Source of the DNA: Molanna angustata
Lineage: Eukaryota; Arthropoda; Insecta; Trichoptera; Molannidae
Assembly: GCA_963576475.1 (NCBI GenBank)
Contig: OY754970.1
Span: 40,309,447-40,373,446 of the forward strand
Length of the DNA: 64,000 nt
Reading direction: 5' to 3'
Shown here: positions 1-11,868 of the stretch, piece after piece
Layout of the letters: each line of letters opens with the position of its first letter
Numbering within the stretch: position 1 is the first letter of the stretch
Notes under the pieces: model-generated
Told to the model about the DNA's origin: nothing
The model's database searches: none
Seen by the model: only the letters and a program-made list of their open reading frames with translations
Position numbers and translations under genes: made by a program

Positions 1-600
1 ATATTTTAAGAATTTTATATTATGCTTTGAAACTAGACCAATGAATCGTGAGATTTCTCAATCTATATATATGTAATATTTTGAGTATCGCATTGAAAAA
101 AAAATGTTTTATTGGGATAAGGCGTTGTTGTTAAAAATAGGCAGGTGTATTTCTTACTGGATTGATGAAATTTTTAAAATCAGCAGAAAAAATAATCAAA
201 TGTGTTAAGTGTAAATCTATTACCAGATAATTTAAAAAAAATATCAAAATCTTTTAAAACACCTTAAATTTTTTTTTGTTAATTTTCTATGAAGTTATAT
301 CAAAGATTGATAGTATAAAATATTAGTAAAGGATGGTTATTTTTTCAGTTAAGAGTCACGTATATTTTATGTGAAGACACAAAAACTCAAATACTGAAAT
401 CCACATCAAATGAAAATGATTTTAAAAATAACACGTTTCTAAAATTTATGTAATTCATTATTTGTGTGTGCCTATTATTTATCTTATGAATTAAACTTTT
501 GAGTTACAATGTTCCGTCGTGTATAATTCAGTTAAGTACTTTACGTGCGATGTTTACATCTCAAAGTATGTATGAGCAAATAATGAATCTCTATACTTGG
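1..600. other. AT-rich unique-looking DNA
   Basis: No coding frame, inverted repeat or known repeat is recognised. The sequence is strongly AT-rich with short A and T runs. Confidence 0.5.
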
Positions 601-604
601 TAGG

Positions 605-655
605 TAAATATATGCATGTGTGTGTACGTGAGTGAGTGTGTGTGTGCGTGTACTC
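605..655 (+). repeat. GT-rich low-complexity tract
   Basis: An imperfect (GT)n tract interrupted by GA and GC steps. It is probably a decayed microsatellite. The following 500 bases to about 1160 hold nothing recognisable. Confidence 0.6.
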
Positions 656-1163
656 CCATGGATCAAAGTTAACAAAGGGTATTTATTCAAATCTATATTA
701 CAGCAAGTGCGAGGAACGAGGAAAGGAAGTTAACATTCCCTATGGTGCAATATCTCACACAGCTTAATTACTAATATTACTATCCACGTTACCTCACCAA
801 CACCGCCCGGGTTGCGAGTAAAATAAACGGTTGAGGCATCACTGTAAATTTGCAGATGTTTCCTACTACTGCAAAAAAGAGAACATCCCAGAGGATGAAA
901 CTATGAAGCCGAACTGTAAACGTATATTAATTTTTGGATCCGGGATAATTTGCGATGAACAATTTCACTGCGCGAATAATTCAATACGACAAAGTTTCAG
1001 CAAGTATTTATTATTTTATAAATGGCGCCCAACGTGGGGCTAATACTTGATTGAAAAAAATACGTATTGAAAAAACATTATTGACTTCCTACACATATTC
1101 GTATCATTTTCTTTAAAAGAACAAATGTTCATTTGATTATTATTAACTTAAATAACTCGTTTC

Positions 1164-1360
1164 TGGGGTCCCGTAAAAGCAAGGTAATCGAAAATACAAC
1201 AGGCAACGATAACATCTCATTATGAAAGTGGCATTTTAAGACTACGCGAGACTAGTGTGTGGGTATACACGTATGTGTCATTTTTCCTTTAATAGGATAA
1301 TACACACCCACACACCTGTCGCTGGTTACCCCACATTGTGGGATATGCAATAATGACCTT
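1164..1360 (+). repeat. family A dispersed repeat, copy 1
   Basis: Shares an ordered series of blocks with copies near 27.9, 36.4, 39.1 and 49.1 kb: GTCCCGTAA, GTAATCGAAAATACAACAGG, GCGAGACTAGTGTGTGGGTAT, then CGCTGGTTACCCCACATTGT and GGGATATGC. The arrangement suggests a SINE or the 3' untranslated end of a LINE. This copy lacks the GAATGAATGA tail found at 28.1 and 36.5 kb. No protein frame is visible. Confidence 0.75.
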
Positions 1361-2940
1361 GATTACCAATAAAGATACAAAGAATCATACGGGTTCGCAA
1401 ATAAAGAATGAGTGATATACATAATGAAATTATACACAAATTAGGACGTATTGATGAGTAGAATAATTAATAAGTGTTTTATATTTGGTAGGTATGAATA
1501 AAAAAATCAAAATGATATACTCAAATAATATGTTGTACTTCATTTAAAGTGAGGATTATTCAAACATTATAACGACTTCGTTTACAAACTGTTTGACTTT
1601 GCTAAGTTGAATATTGTATATGAGGAATTGTCTAGGGATGAATAACAAACTATGAAATGTGGAAGATGGAGTGTCCTAGAACCATTAATTTAACCCTACA
1701 ACATAATGTTATTATTACAGCGGTTCTTGCTAAACTTAAACTGTATCTGTTACAGGTGTGAATCTCCCTAACGCTGCACAGATAAATTCGAAATCAAAAA
1801 TAAATTATTTACATTTTCAACAACTCCAAACTCTTGGAAAGATCTTTAGATGGGAAACTTGTTATTATTTACATAAAAATAAGAGAATGCTTGGGAATTG
1901 TGATTTGGGTAATAAAAATGTACGTAATATGCCATTTGAAATACGAAATGATATAAGTTTGGAAAATAAAACGCAAAGATGTACTGAACACTTCCAACAT
2001 GGAATAAAATCGCCACATGTTTTTTCTTTACCCATTTTATTATTATGTACGTATTTGCATATTCCAATAATATAAATAAAAATACAACGTGGTTGTTCAT
2101 ACAGATATATTAATAAAAAATTAGATCAAATCAAACATTCGTTTCAATCAAGAGAATTTAGATATTTCAATAAAAACCGCCACGTAAATCCAATTGATAA
2201 AATGTAGTTTTTGTACATAATATGTGGCATAAACTAATCTAGAAATTAATTTCATATTTTTTTTCTGTTCTATGTACGTTCTCCGAAAACCCCTTTCATA
2301 TATCATTGCTGTGAACAATTCTTTTTATTTTTTTATTTATTTTACTATTATTTTTATTAGGAAAATACACTATTTTATTTCGATTATCAAAAAAATAATG
2401 TATTTCACAAAATTACGTTGTATGGGTTGGTTGATAGAAAACACCTCATTGCAAAAAAAAACATTTTTTACTTGTTTGTATTTTTTAACAGAAACAATAC
2501 AAATATTTAAAAAAAAATATAAATATGAAAAAAAAAAACAATTCAATATGCACTTGCGTATTATGAATTGAATGAATTAATAAGAAACTAATTTTGAGAG
2601 AGAATCGAGAGAGTGTGACAATGTCTTAGATTATATATGAATTCTATGGATAATAGTTATATCTACATAGGTATGTACTATGTATTTCAGAACAAATTAT
2701 TTCGGCGGTAGTACTGAGATAAGATATGTTCACAATTTATGCATAAAGTGATCTTTAATCCAACTAACTTTACCTACTATTGTAATCCTATCTTTTTCCA
2801 TATTATATTTTTGAATTAATCAATAAGTATTAATCACAACTTGATTCAAAACATGTCATCGATATACATTTTGAAATTATAGTAAACAAAGCTTATAAAA
2901 TGTTAGGCTTTATATTATTTAGAATCAGTAAATATATTGC
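1361..2940. other. AT-rich spacer without recognisable gene
   Basis: Open frames here, such as 1758-2075 (105 codons), have low-complexity composition and no recognisable motif, and frames overlap on both strands. I treat them as chance frames in AT-rich DNA. Confidence 0.5.
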
Positions 2941-3371
2941 TCTCTTGCCAGAGGTCAACTTGAGTACGTATCAACTATATGGAATCCCCAGTACAAGGAT
3001 TATCTTCACTCGTTGGATCAAATTCAGAATAAATTCATCAAGTATTCTACCGTTGCAACAAGACTATCCGACCTACTATACTAAATTCTTTGACAACGCG
3101 ACGCACAATATCAGACCTTATGTTCCTTCATAGTAAATTAACTGGAAACATAGAATGCCATGAAATATTTACCAATATTAAATTAAATATATCTACTCGC
3201 CGGACAAGACATACGTCACTTTTCTTCTTCATTATTTGTAAAACAAATGCCTCAAAAAACGCTCCGATTAACAAAATGATAAACTTATTCAACTCTTACG
3301 AAAAAAATGCCAACTTAGACATATTTTTTGATTCACATACCTATGAGATTCAAAAACAAAATTATATCTAA
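2941..3371 (+). pseudogene. Jockey/CR1-like LINE reverse transcriptase C-terminal remnant
   Basis: The region past the reverse-transcriptase catalytic core of a non-LTR retrotransposon, broken into two frames. From 2959 the frame reads LEYVSTIWNPQYKDYL and then QIQNKF, matching the family's usual 'LEYaS.vWnPqY...i..iQ.kFlky' block. After a stop near 3082 and a frame change, codons from 3090 read TTRRTISDLMFLHSKL and later NAPINKMINLFN, matching the 'R R i . D l . f l y k l' and 'h a P i n r l . . l y N' blocks. The same blocks occur in the minus-strand remnants at 11869-12357 and 31782-32297. The catalytic YxDD region and endonuclease are absent, so this is a 5'-truncated, dead copy. The block match is seen directly; the clade (Jockey or CR1) is inferred. 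Confidence 0.8.
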
Positions 3372-3779
3372 CATCGTGACATTTTAACAATAAACAAATA
3401 GGTACATATTAATTTTATTTTTCCCAATCACCCTCATAAATATATTTTCTTTTTCTTCTCAACGTATGAATCTGTCAATATATGTTCGTCTATCATGTAC
3501 ACATACATATGCACACCCACTCTCACATACACAATACACACCCACCCACCCATATTCTCACACTCTTTCTAGATATCTCTTTCACACACACATACATATT
3601 GTTGTTCTCTCTCATGCCTGCACCCACAATTATTCACACGTTTTATTGGCTTCTTTTGATATTAGGTATAGTATCTACGTAAGAGGTACATGTCTTATTT
3701 GTATTTTTGCTTTTTTTCCTTTTAATAATTGTATGCATGTACTGTGTGCTGTCCTTTGTGAAATAAAATAAAATAAATC
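3372..3779 (+). mobile_element. 3' untranslated region and tail of the LINE at 2941
   Basis: The sequence runs from the LINE stop codon to a terminal AAATAAAATAAAATAAAT tail at about 3761-3778, typical of a retroposed 3' end. It includes a CA/CT-rich stretch at about 3495-3620. Assigning it to the upstream LINE rests on adjacency and shared strand. Confidence 0.6.
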
Positions 3780-4357
3780 ACACATGAAGTATTCTACGAA
3801 CTTATAAAAATTAGTACAGAGGCATACGAATTCGAAATAAAACTTTTGTACTTTCTTGATACTGGTTATACATTTTGTGACAGTACATTTAATCCTATGA
3901 TATTACTAAATATAAGTTGTTGTACCTTCATTTTTCACTTAAACGATGATCAGATTATCCAAGCATCATTAGGAAGAGCCGATGAAGCAATAAAAGCAGG
4001 ATCGCGAAATTCATTTATCGGAAAATGCTATTACTGTTGATATTATTCTCTCCAGAATTAATACATGCAAGGGAAACACATAACACAATATATCTACATA
4101 CTAGACTATTAGAAATTATACCAGGCGTAGAATAGCTTGAGCTTAACAACTATCGCGGTGTAGAATCTTACCGAGCTACAGCGTTATTTGGGTCATTTAG
4201 GAGATGTGCTAATCTGTTCCAAGATTTATGTTTAGCACATTGTGTAAATGTGGATGGTGGATGCTTACCTGAAAAAAAATAGAAAAGAAAATGTTAATTC
4301 TAATATAGTTTAAATACTCGGCGGATATTTTGTGGTTGTTCATATTAACCGTTTTGG
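3780..4357. other. unassigned spacer
   Basis: No repeat, RNA or coding signal is recognised. Confidence 0.4.
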
Positions 4358-4522
4358 CATGTGAATTTTGCCCTAAACCACTATATTTTGAGTCACTATG
4401 CGACATGTTTCGGCAGTGCTGTCCTGCCATAGTCTCAACTAGCCGGTCGATGGCAGGACAGCACTGCCGAAACATGTCGCATAGTGACTCAAAATATAGT
4501 GGTTTAGGGCAAAATTCACATG
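4358..4522. repeat. perfect 73-bp inverted repeat with 19-bp loop
   Basis: Left arm 4358-4430 and right arm 4450-4522 are exact reverse complements, ending CATG...CCAT and ATGG...CATG. The loop is 4431-4449. No TIR-transposon target duplication is evident outside the arms. Arms this perfect in otherwise decayed DNA imply a recent inverted duplication, gene conversion or an assembly fold-back. The right arm together with the loop carries a hammerhead-like core, listed separately. Confidence 0.95.
4438..4485 (+). ncRNA. hammerhead-ribozyme-like motif (degenerate)
   Basis: Order of parts: ACTAGC (stem I 5' strand, 4438-4443); CGGTCGA (4444-4450), which matches CUGANGA at 5 of 7; a U; stem II GGCAG/CTGCC with a 7-nt loop (4452-4468); GAAA (4469-4472); CATGT completing the self-complementary ACAUGU stem III; C at 4478 in the cleavage position; then GCATAGT (4479-4485), which pairs with ACTAGC across one bulged A. 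Two changes in the CUGANGA box probably make it inactive. The parallel motif at 16515-16554 has the same layout. Confidence 0.45.
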
Positions 4523-6734
4523 TTAATTCTATTTTATTTATTTTATAAAAAGAAACATTTATAAGACAATTGTACATTTAAACAGACACGTTTGTATTCG
4601 TAATATTTGATCTACGCTGGGAGAGTACAAATTAAATAAATATAAGTGAAAATGGACCCGGTAGGTATATGTAAGTATAAACAGATCTGGAAAATGGTTT
4701 TGAAAAACATAATATGTGTTTACCAAATTTCGGAATATTCCAAATGTTTGACTTTTTGTGAGGAGTTTATACATTTTTTTATTTATTTTTAGACTATCGT
4801 ATAATTAGATTATGACTATGGTTATGTTTACTATATTTCAGATTATGTTTAACTTTTCAGTCTTTCAAAGAACATAATTATATTATTATATATACTATAA
4901 TTATGGTATTTGATTTATAACAATACAAAGAGAAAATATTTTTTTAAATTATGATGCAGCCAAATGGTCTAATAAAATGGTATTTGATGAATCAATAACG
5001 ATAAGTGTTATTTATTAATATATAAATATATTTTTTAATTTATGCTATTTGGTAATGGCCATTATCTTTGCAGATAGAGTGTAAGGTATTTGGAAAAAGA
5101 TTATAAACATAAAAAACAAGGTGGACAAAAAAACAGCATTGGTTGTTTCAAAGAATCTTTCAATAGAATATTATATAATATTTTTAAATCTAATTGTTGA
5201 CGATAAAAAAGTACATCATGACTAGAAAGCTAGACGAACAGGGGTTGAATCGGTTTGGTGGCAGTATAAAACTAACGAGTCGTGAATTTTGTAGGAAATT
5301 CCTGGGGAATTCGTTCGAAAGAAGAATCGTAAAAATTTCTGTGGAACGATTCCGTATAATATAAAGTTTGCTACAATGAGAAAACATATTTTCTAAAAAG
5401 AAATTTTACACAATCATATTACATACATCCACACCGCACACGGAATACAATCACATTTTTTAACCACGTTATTTTACCACATAAATATGTTTAATTCATG
5501 ATAATATTATTTTAAAATAATAACTGGTACGACCATAATATACAATTTAGAATAAAATATCTCAACAGAGACAAAAAATGAAAATGGGAATACCGGCATC
5601 TATGTATATTATACATATGACAGCTTCTTTGAGTCAACACTTTCTGCGTTACAGTTAGTTTCATCAATAATTCAACATTTTTATCTACATATTATTGAGT
5701 CAAATTATAGGTATTATATAGTTTTATTTCATATTTGTATCCATTGAAAGCAAAACATCATACATCTTAAAGATATTATATCAAGAGTCATGGTTTAAAC
5801 GACGCATTTGTTTTTTGCTATTCTAAGTTTTTAGATTTCAATTGTCAACCATCCAAACAACGGATGAGTTTTATGGTAAGTTTTTTTTTAGTTTGGGAGT
5901 GTTGTTATTTTATGAAACTGTGCTTTGGTATTTTTTGTAGCAATTTACTTAAAAATAAAATAAGTCATCAACATAAATCAAAGCGATCGCCACATTGAGG
6001 AGAGGAATTGAATTTTACAGTATAAATTATTCATCTAGTTAAATTTTATCTATAAATTATGTGAGTAATTATTTATTTCTACAATCTTATCCCTGTTACA
6101 ATCACTACATACAATCAATAGTTTGAATATCGTACTAAATTTTTTGGATTTTCAAATACTTTATTTGGCATATAAAGAAGATAAAAAATTAAAAAAGATA
6201 ATAATAGTATGTAACGCGCGAGTGTGTGGCGTGGCGTAACCGTTGTCCAAAGCGTGCATAGAATTTGTGTTGTGCAAGAAACATTTTCCAAAAAGGTACA
6301 ATAATAATTCCCAGTCTCTCCATCCATTGTTGTGTCCCCTCACATAACCCAACCCAGGACGGGCACAATGCCTCCGACTGCTAACAAATAACAAAATGGC
6401 GCATACATTAGCGTCCTGTCCCCGACTACCAGATATCTTATAGAAACAAACTTTGCAGGACCATTTGTCGCTCACCTACCGCAAAAGGCCTTTTGTAAAA
6501 GAAACTATGTACCCAGACGCTCGTATGATTGATGACACTCCACCGATAAAACAACAAAAAATAACCTACCTATCATACATTCACAAGACCAAAAAAATCT
6601 CAGTGTGGTTCACTATAAAAATACAATTAAAAAACGAAGATTATATGTAGGTAATCCAAAGATTACATTTTATTCTTTATGATTTATAATCTCCATATTC
6701 TATTGCATAGTGTTACCATCGATTGGCTTTTTTT
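4523..6734. other. spacer with no recognised feature
   Basis: AT-rich DNA. A slightly more GC-balanced stretch near 6200-6560 holds overlapping short frames on both strands with no recognisable domain. Nothing else is supported. Confidence 0.4.
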
Positions 6735-6852
6735 TTCATCCATAACATCACGTCGTCATATCCCACAATGTGACGTGAGCAGTGACAGGTGTGTATTAAT
6801 TTATAAAAGGAAGCAAGACACATCAATGTTTCCCCCCACACCAGCTTCGTCA
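6735..6852 (-). repeat. family A dispersed repeat, copy 2 (minus, decayed)
   Basis: Reverse-complement remnants of family A: CATATCCCACAATGTG, then CAGGTGTGTATTAATTTATAAAAGG, in the order expected for a minus-strand copy of the 3' end. Diverged and partial. Confidence 0.55.
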
Positions 6853-7111
6853 CATATAAAGAGAACTCTCTTACGGAACACCCGAATACCTACATATCAT
6901 TAATCCAAGTCGGTATATATTTGTTGGTCGGTTTTCTAATATCACATGATTATCTTCAGCAGATTATTCTGTCATTGTAGTTTCTATCATTCCTCACTTT
7001 TTCGTTTATTTTTTTTTAATTCGTTAAACTTTTTTGGATATCTCTGCCTCTCGCTTCATTCCCATTTTTCATATACCATGTATAAATCTATTCAGTTATA
7101 TTATTTCTTTA

Positions 7112-7755
7112 AGGGGGGGACTGCTGCCAACGTACCTATTTTTTCAATTTGAATTTGCGTCATCACTACAAAACGAATCATTTTGAAAAAAATAACCTCG
7201 TTAGTTTGGATATTAATATATTCTTGTAGGAAAATAATAAGCATACCTCAATTTTTGACATTTATCTTAAATTTCTAAAAAACTATAAGGTATACAGCAT
7301 TATATTTTTTTATAAATTAAATAAGATCAAAATATCTGGTAAAATACGATGTAACATTGCATTAACGCATCAAGTAAAGTTAATAAACCAAAAAAACTTA
7401 TATTTCGCAATGGCGCTGAATGGAAAATAAATGTTTTTTAGGTTTATTTTCTAAACCTGAAGCATTAATGCAACGTCACATCGTATTTTTCTAGATATTT
7501 TTGTCTTCTTTAATTTAAAAAAAAATATGTTGAACTACGCCTTATATTTTATTAAAAATATAAGGAAAACTTTGAAAATTGGGGTATGCCATTATTTTTC
7601 TACAAGAATTTATACAGAATATTATCAAAAAATACAAATAAATTTTTCTTTATAAATACCCAAACCATCTAAATTTTTTTTTTCAAAACGATTTGATAAG
7701 GAATAATGATGGTATATCAAATTGAAAAATAGGTACGTTGGCAGCAGTCCCCCCT
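7112..7755. mobile_element. 644-bp nonautonomous TIR element (Harbinger-type MITE) with TTA duplication
   Basis: The ends are inverted copies of AGGGGGG(G)ACTGCTGCCAACG followed by TACCTATTTTT. TTA flanks both sides (7109-7111 and 7756-7758). Inversion continues inward in a decayed form: GCATACCTCAATTTT against AAAATTGGGGTATGCC, and AATACGATGTAACATTGCATTAA against its complement near 7465-7485. The whole element is therefore a long imperfect hairpin. There is no transposase frame. TTA duplication plus long TIR fits PIF/Harbinger-derived MITEs, and that class assignment is inference. Confidence 0.85.
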
Positions 7756-7756
7756 T

Positions 7757-7841
7757 TATAATAAATTTATAATAATAAATTTGGATTATTTTTATAGCGC
7801 CGTTTTTGTGATAACCTCACCTCAAGGGCGCTTTGAATATA
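7757..7841 (-). mobile_element. 3' untranslated region and tail of L2-like LINE
   Basis: Minus-strand continuation of the LINE frame at 7842-8120, ending in a TTATTATAAATTTATTATA-type tail. The adjoining 644-bp element inserted right at this tail, using a TTA that may belong to it. Confidence 0.5.
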
Positions 7842-8120
7842 TTAGGGGTTATTGTAAGACTCGCGGAAGAAGTGAGTTTTTAGGTGTTTCCTGAATAGTG
7901 CTAAGTTGTCGATTTGCCTCAGTTCAGGTGGTAGTTTATTCCACGAGGCTGGTCCGGCCACAGCAAAAGCACGATCACCGAAAGATGAAGTGTTGACTCT
8001 ATTTATTTCAGTCAACTTGCCAATCACGGATGTGGTGGCTGACCGAAGTGTTTGTTGTCGCTCGTTTACGGTGAGAGGGATGCAGAAGTCTGAAAGATAC
8101 GTTTTTAATACCTCGTACCT
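7842..8120 (-). pseudogene. L2/CR1-like LINE C-terminal fragment
   Basis: About 92 codons open on the minus strand without a stop. In order they read YLSDFCIPL, TLRSAT, SSFGDRAFAVAGPASWNKLP, then FRKHLKTHFF and a stop. These match the family's conserved tail blocks 'yl.dlc.P', 'tLRSa', 'fG.raFsvaGP..WN.LP' and 'Fk..LKthlF' that follow the reverse transcriptase in L2-like elements. The start at about 8120 is simply where homology fades; there is no genuine start codon, and the methionine at 8027 lies inside the domain. The polymerase and endonuclease are missing, so the copy is truncated, but this fragment is well preserved. Confidence 0.85.
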
Positions 8121-8172
8121 ACGTACGTACCTTTACGTACGTACCTGAAAGATACGTACTTTAATACCTCGA
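8086..8172 (+). repeat. local duplication around an ACGTACGTACCT spacer
   Basis: CTGAAAGATACGT...TTAATACCTCG occurs twice (about 8090-8118 and 8142-8171), separated by TACGTACGTACCT repeats. It lies at the 5' truncation edge of the L2-like fragment. Confidence 0.7.
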
Positions 8173-8716
8173 TTTTCTTTCTGTCTAGTAAGATACAAAC
8201 TGCATTTTTCTTTATTTTGCCATCTCATTTTTATTCCACATTTCTGTTTTATACGAAAATGTATACTAAGAGCGACTATTACGATCGATGTATGTGTCCA
8301 CGGTTAAGAAATACATATCAAACAAATAAAAAAAAACATATATTTTTCAAAGCGAAATTTCTTATTCACGATGGACAGTCACTTTCAAATCGATCGTGAA
8401 ATAGCTCATTCTTGGTAGAAACAATGTGTATTTTAATAAATAAATTTGATGAAACTGTGATATAAAGTAACATAAGTTGGAAGTAAAAACTGACTGTCGT
8501 GCGATGAAGTTTTGACAGTAAATTTATTGACAATTTAAAATATGCAAAGTTTTGATAGCGAATTGACTCTGATGTAGGTTCACCCTTCGCTGCTTTCATT
8601 ACCTAACCGTTTGGTAATACATTAGTATAACAACGGTTTTAAGATTGCCAATATCGTATTAAATTAGAAAACAATAGCTAACCATGGCCCATCACTCTTA
8701 AGTCCACATACTCTCT
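8173..8716. other. spacer with no recognised feature
   Basis: No coding, RNA or repeat signal is recognised. Confidence 0.4.
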
Positions 8717-8915
<199 letters not shown>

Positions 8916-8959
8916 TCTTACATAAGCGGAATAATAATTAAATAAATAAATAATAAAAA

Positions 8960-9126
8960 TACTTTACTACTTACACTACACACACAAACCAAAATGTATT
9001 TGACACATGTAACTGACATTAGATTTAGATAATTGATGTATCATATGTATTAATCCATGTAATAAACTATCTAATGTTGTATGTGTTAATTAAAAAATAA
9101 AATAAAATAAAATAAAATAAAATAAA
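8960..9126 (+). mobile_element. retroposon 3' end with (AAAAT)n tail
   Basis: Ends in a pure repeat of AAAAT at about 9093-9126, like the tail at 3761-3778. The upstream ATGTTGTATGTGTTAATT block resembles other LINE 3' ends. No coding part is present. Confidence 0.45.
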
Positions 9127-9489
9127 GTATGTCCGGATAAAGGTTTTGCAATAATAATGTGTATGAAACGAAAACAAGCAAATAATTCAAGTGCGAATCT
9201 ATATTCATTACACTGTACACATTCTGTCTCTCCCGTGAAGGGTAAGGGTTTTCCAGGATTGACATATGACCGCGTTCTGGGGCTATAAATCAATCGGTTT
9301 CCTAAATCTATAAAGGGAAATTGACTTTGGAACACCATTATTATTACTACTATTATTATTTGATCGTGAATCAAAGAGAATTGACATTTTGAAACCAACT
9401 AGTATTTAAATTTCACCTTAGATTGCATCAAATTAAATAGCTATTAAATACCATTAGCCAAATAAAAAAACATTGGAGACGAAAATAAA

Positions 9490-9830
9490 TTTACTTAATA
9501 TTTTTACTGACAAACTTTTAATATCTCAATAGAGACGAAGTTGGGATATTATTGAAGAACCAGGAACTCAAGGCACCTACAGGGCTTACGACCTGTCATC
9601 GGCTGGTTTACGTGATCAATGTTATACATTTGCGCAACGTTCACCAATTATGCATTTTTATTGAGTTCCCTATTCAATTTTAAAAAGGTTTGTATCTCAT
9701 CTGTATATTAATTAAAATATTTTTACTTATATATAAACTAAAACAATATCGTCATCTATGATGTGACGAAGAAATATTTTTGTTACACCATCTATTGAGA
9801 AAATCTTTTGTAAAACAATCTACAACTCCA
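9490..9830 (+). mobile_element. family F foldback-type repeat, copy 1
   Basis: Contains the family core in order: TCTCAATAGAGACGAAGTTGG, CAAGGCACCTACAGGGCTTA, CGACCTGTCATCGGCTGG, TTGCGCAACGTTCACCAATT and later CCATCTATTGAGA. The central part is diverged from the 42.7 and 55.6 kb copies. No right inverted arm is visible. Confidence 0.8.
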
Positions 9831-11014
9831 ATTTTTGCGTAGGTATAATATGTAACTATAAAAATATCCCTTTTTATAATGCTCGGGGCGTGTTTTTAAA
9901 TAATTTGATTTTCATAATACCTATTTGAACTGAAATAGTTAATTGTCATTGTTATGTTTGAATATTATATCAAAATGTAGTTCAATGTAAATGAAAGATT
10001 GAATTTTTATTAAGATTTAAATATAACTAATGAGAAATACTTATTTTCAATGAATAAAACGAAGAAAAGTATTTATTTTCCCAGATTATCTTTTGACATA
10101 AATCATAGAATCCTTCACGACGACAAGAACGACGTGAATTAATAACGATATAGTATTGTTTTGTCATGTTTTGTACAAACATAAAATAACAAAGACTAAA
10201 CATCACAGGTAGATACTAAAATATTCTTTCCTTATCTTGACATGTAAAACATTTCAAAAGCAAATATAGACCGCGCATACACCATATACTTCTAAGAGAA
10301 TATTTTCCATTTTATTCACGTTTCGGTAACACTATAAATCCTTTACATTCACAAACAGTTATGCAAATCGCTACTACATGCAAAAAGTCAAGTATTCAAC
10401 TCAACTAGGAGCCACCGACTTTGAAGCTCGCCTTTAAATTTAAGCTACTTCAGTATTTTTTTTCGTGTGTGTATGAAATGCCTGTAATCACATTACGTGC
10501 AAACTGTGTACGGAAAAGAAAAATATATTGCACTAGGTTTGTGTGAATTTGTATAGTGAAATGATACTAAAGAATAATGCAAATTGAAAAATGCTGGAGA
10601 AACTTGGGTTGTTACCATTTATTTTAAAAATATACATAAATTCACTCAAGCTAAATGGAAGTGGAGTTGATATCGCGGTGTCGTTGCATTTTATTTTATT
10701 TGGAGTCGTAAAAAATCGATTACCCTTCTATACTTGGTAAAAGTCTATTATATTATGCTGATCTATGTTGATGCATTGTATGTCTTTGATTTCAGTTCAA
10801 CTTCGAGTTGGAAGGACTGGATTAATTCAAAGTCGACAATGTTAATAGGAATGATAATTTAACAACTATTGAAGAGTCCAGGTGTTAGTAAATATAATCT
10901 ATAAAGGTAACAATTTAAAATTAAACTGTTTTATTTAATCAAATTACATTTTATAATATTTTAGAGGAACTTGTGCCGAGAAACTGCGACTCACTCAAAA
11001 GGAGAGTAAAGGTA
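9831..11014. other. AT-rich spacer
   Basis: No feature is supported. Confidence 0.4.
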
Positions 11015-11247
11015 GGCGCGCATGGAAGCTAATTTCATCGGCCGATTAATTATCGGTGAGTTACAACATACGAATTACATGTAAGAGCGCGCATGAAAGC
11101 TAACAGAATCGGCCGATTTTAAAATCTGTGACGAGACACAAAACCAATCTTGTTGTATGAGAGGGCGCGCATGGTGCATGCTCACCGATAATTTAATCGT
11201 CCGAGCGCAGTAGATCGAGAAGTACGTTGTCAGTGCTGCCAAACGAA

Positions 11248-11427
11248 ATGTCAGATGAAATAAATTTTGATTCGGAAAAATTAATTATATTAGTTGAAGC
11301 ACGTCCTTCATTATATGATAAAAAAATTATAGTAACCGCCAAATTATGCAAAAATTATGGTTGGAGATAAGCGAAATATTAATAACTGGCTGGGAACAGC
11401 TAAATCATAATAAAATAACTGAATTGG
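11248..11427 (+). pseudogene. MADF-domain-like accessory protein fragment of the Harbinger-like element
   Basis: The 40-codon frame from ATG 11248 begins MSDEINFDSEKLIILVEA and continues RPSLYDKK, matching the start of a MADF domain ('f...LI.lVe.rP.LyD'). It stops at 11370, but the +2 frame continues EISEILITGWEQLN, matching the second MADF helix ('W.eI...l..sW..L'), so one frameshift has broken it. A GTAGGTAAG donor-like site follows at 11428. PIF/Harbinger elements usually encode a MADF- or SANT-like DNA-binding partner beside the transposase, which fits the location. A DNA-binding role is inferred from the family; this copy cannot make a whole domain. Confidence 0.55.
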
Positions 11428-11587
11428 GTAGGTAAGTAATTACTTAATTGATTAATAGTTACATAGGTAATTTAATAAATATTCCACTTAATGAATAAAA
11501 ACTTAATTGTGTTTCAAGTGTTTTTTTTACAATTTATAATTATGAACTTCAACTGTATCAACGAAAAAACCTTAAAAAAAAGTTTTA

Positions 11588-11868
11588 TATTTTTTTTTAT
11601 TTATTATGTAAACAGACAGTTACATTTACTTATTTTACTAACATACATAATATGACATGTGAACCAATTAAGTTTACAAGTATTATCGTTATTATATTTA
11701 CATAAAGAAGTAGTTTTGAGGAAGGGAGTAGGAAAGTAGGAAAGTAGGAAAAGGGGAACACACGTACACCACCTAACCACGAAGCAGTAATCTAGAAATT
11801 GAACATTTAAATACGTTTAAGGAGTTATTGAAAAGGTCTATTTCATTAAAGAACGCGTTATAGTTACA
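11588..11868 (-). mobile_element. 3' untranslated region and tail of nested Jockey/CR1-like LINE
   Basis: Minus-strand 3' region ending at a T-rich run on the plus strand (about 11590-11602), which is the poly(A)-type tail of the LINE at 11869-12357. Confidence 0.5.

Noticed and set aside
1758..2075. 105-codon open frame as a gene
   Set aside because: No recognisable domain; an equally long antisense frame exists, as expected for chance frames in AT-rich DNA.
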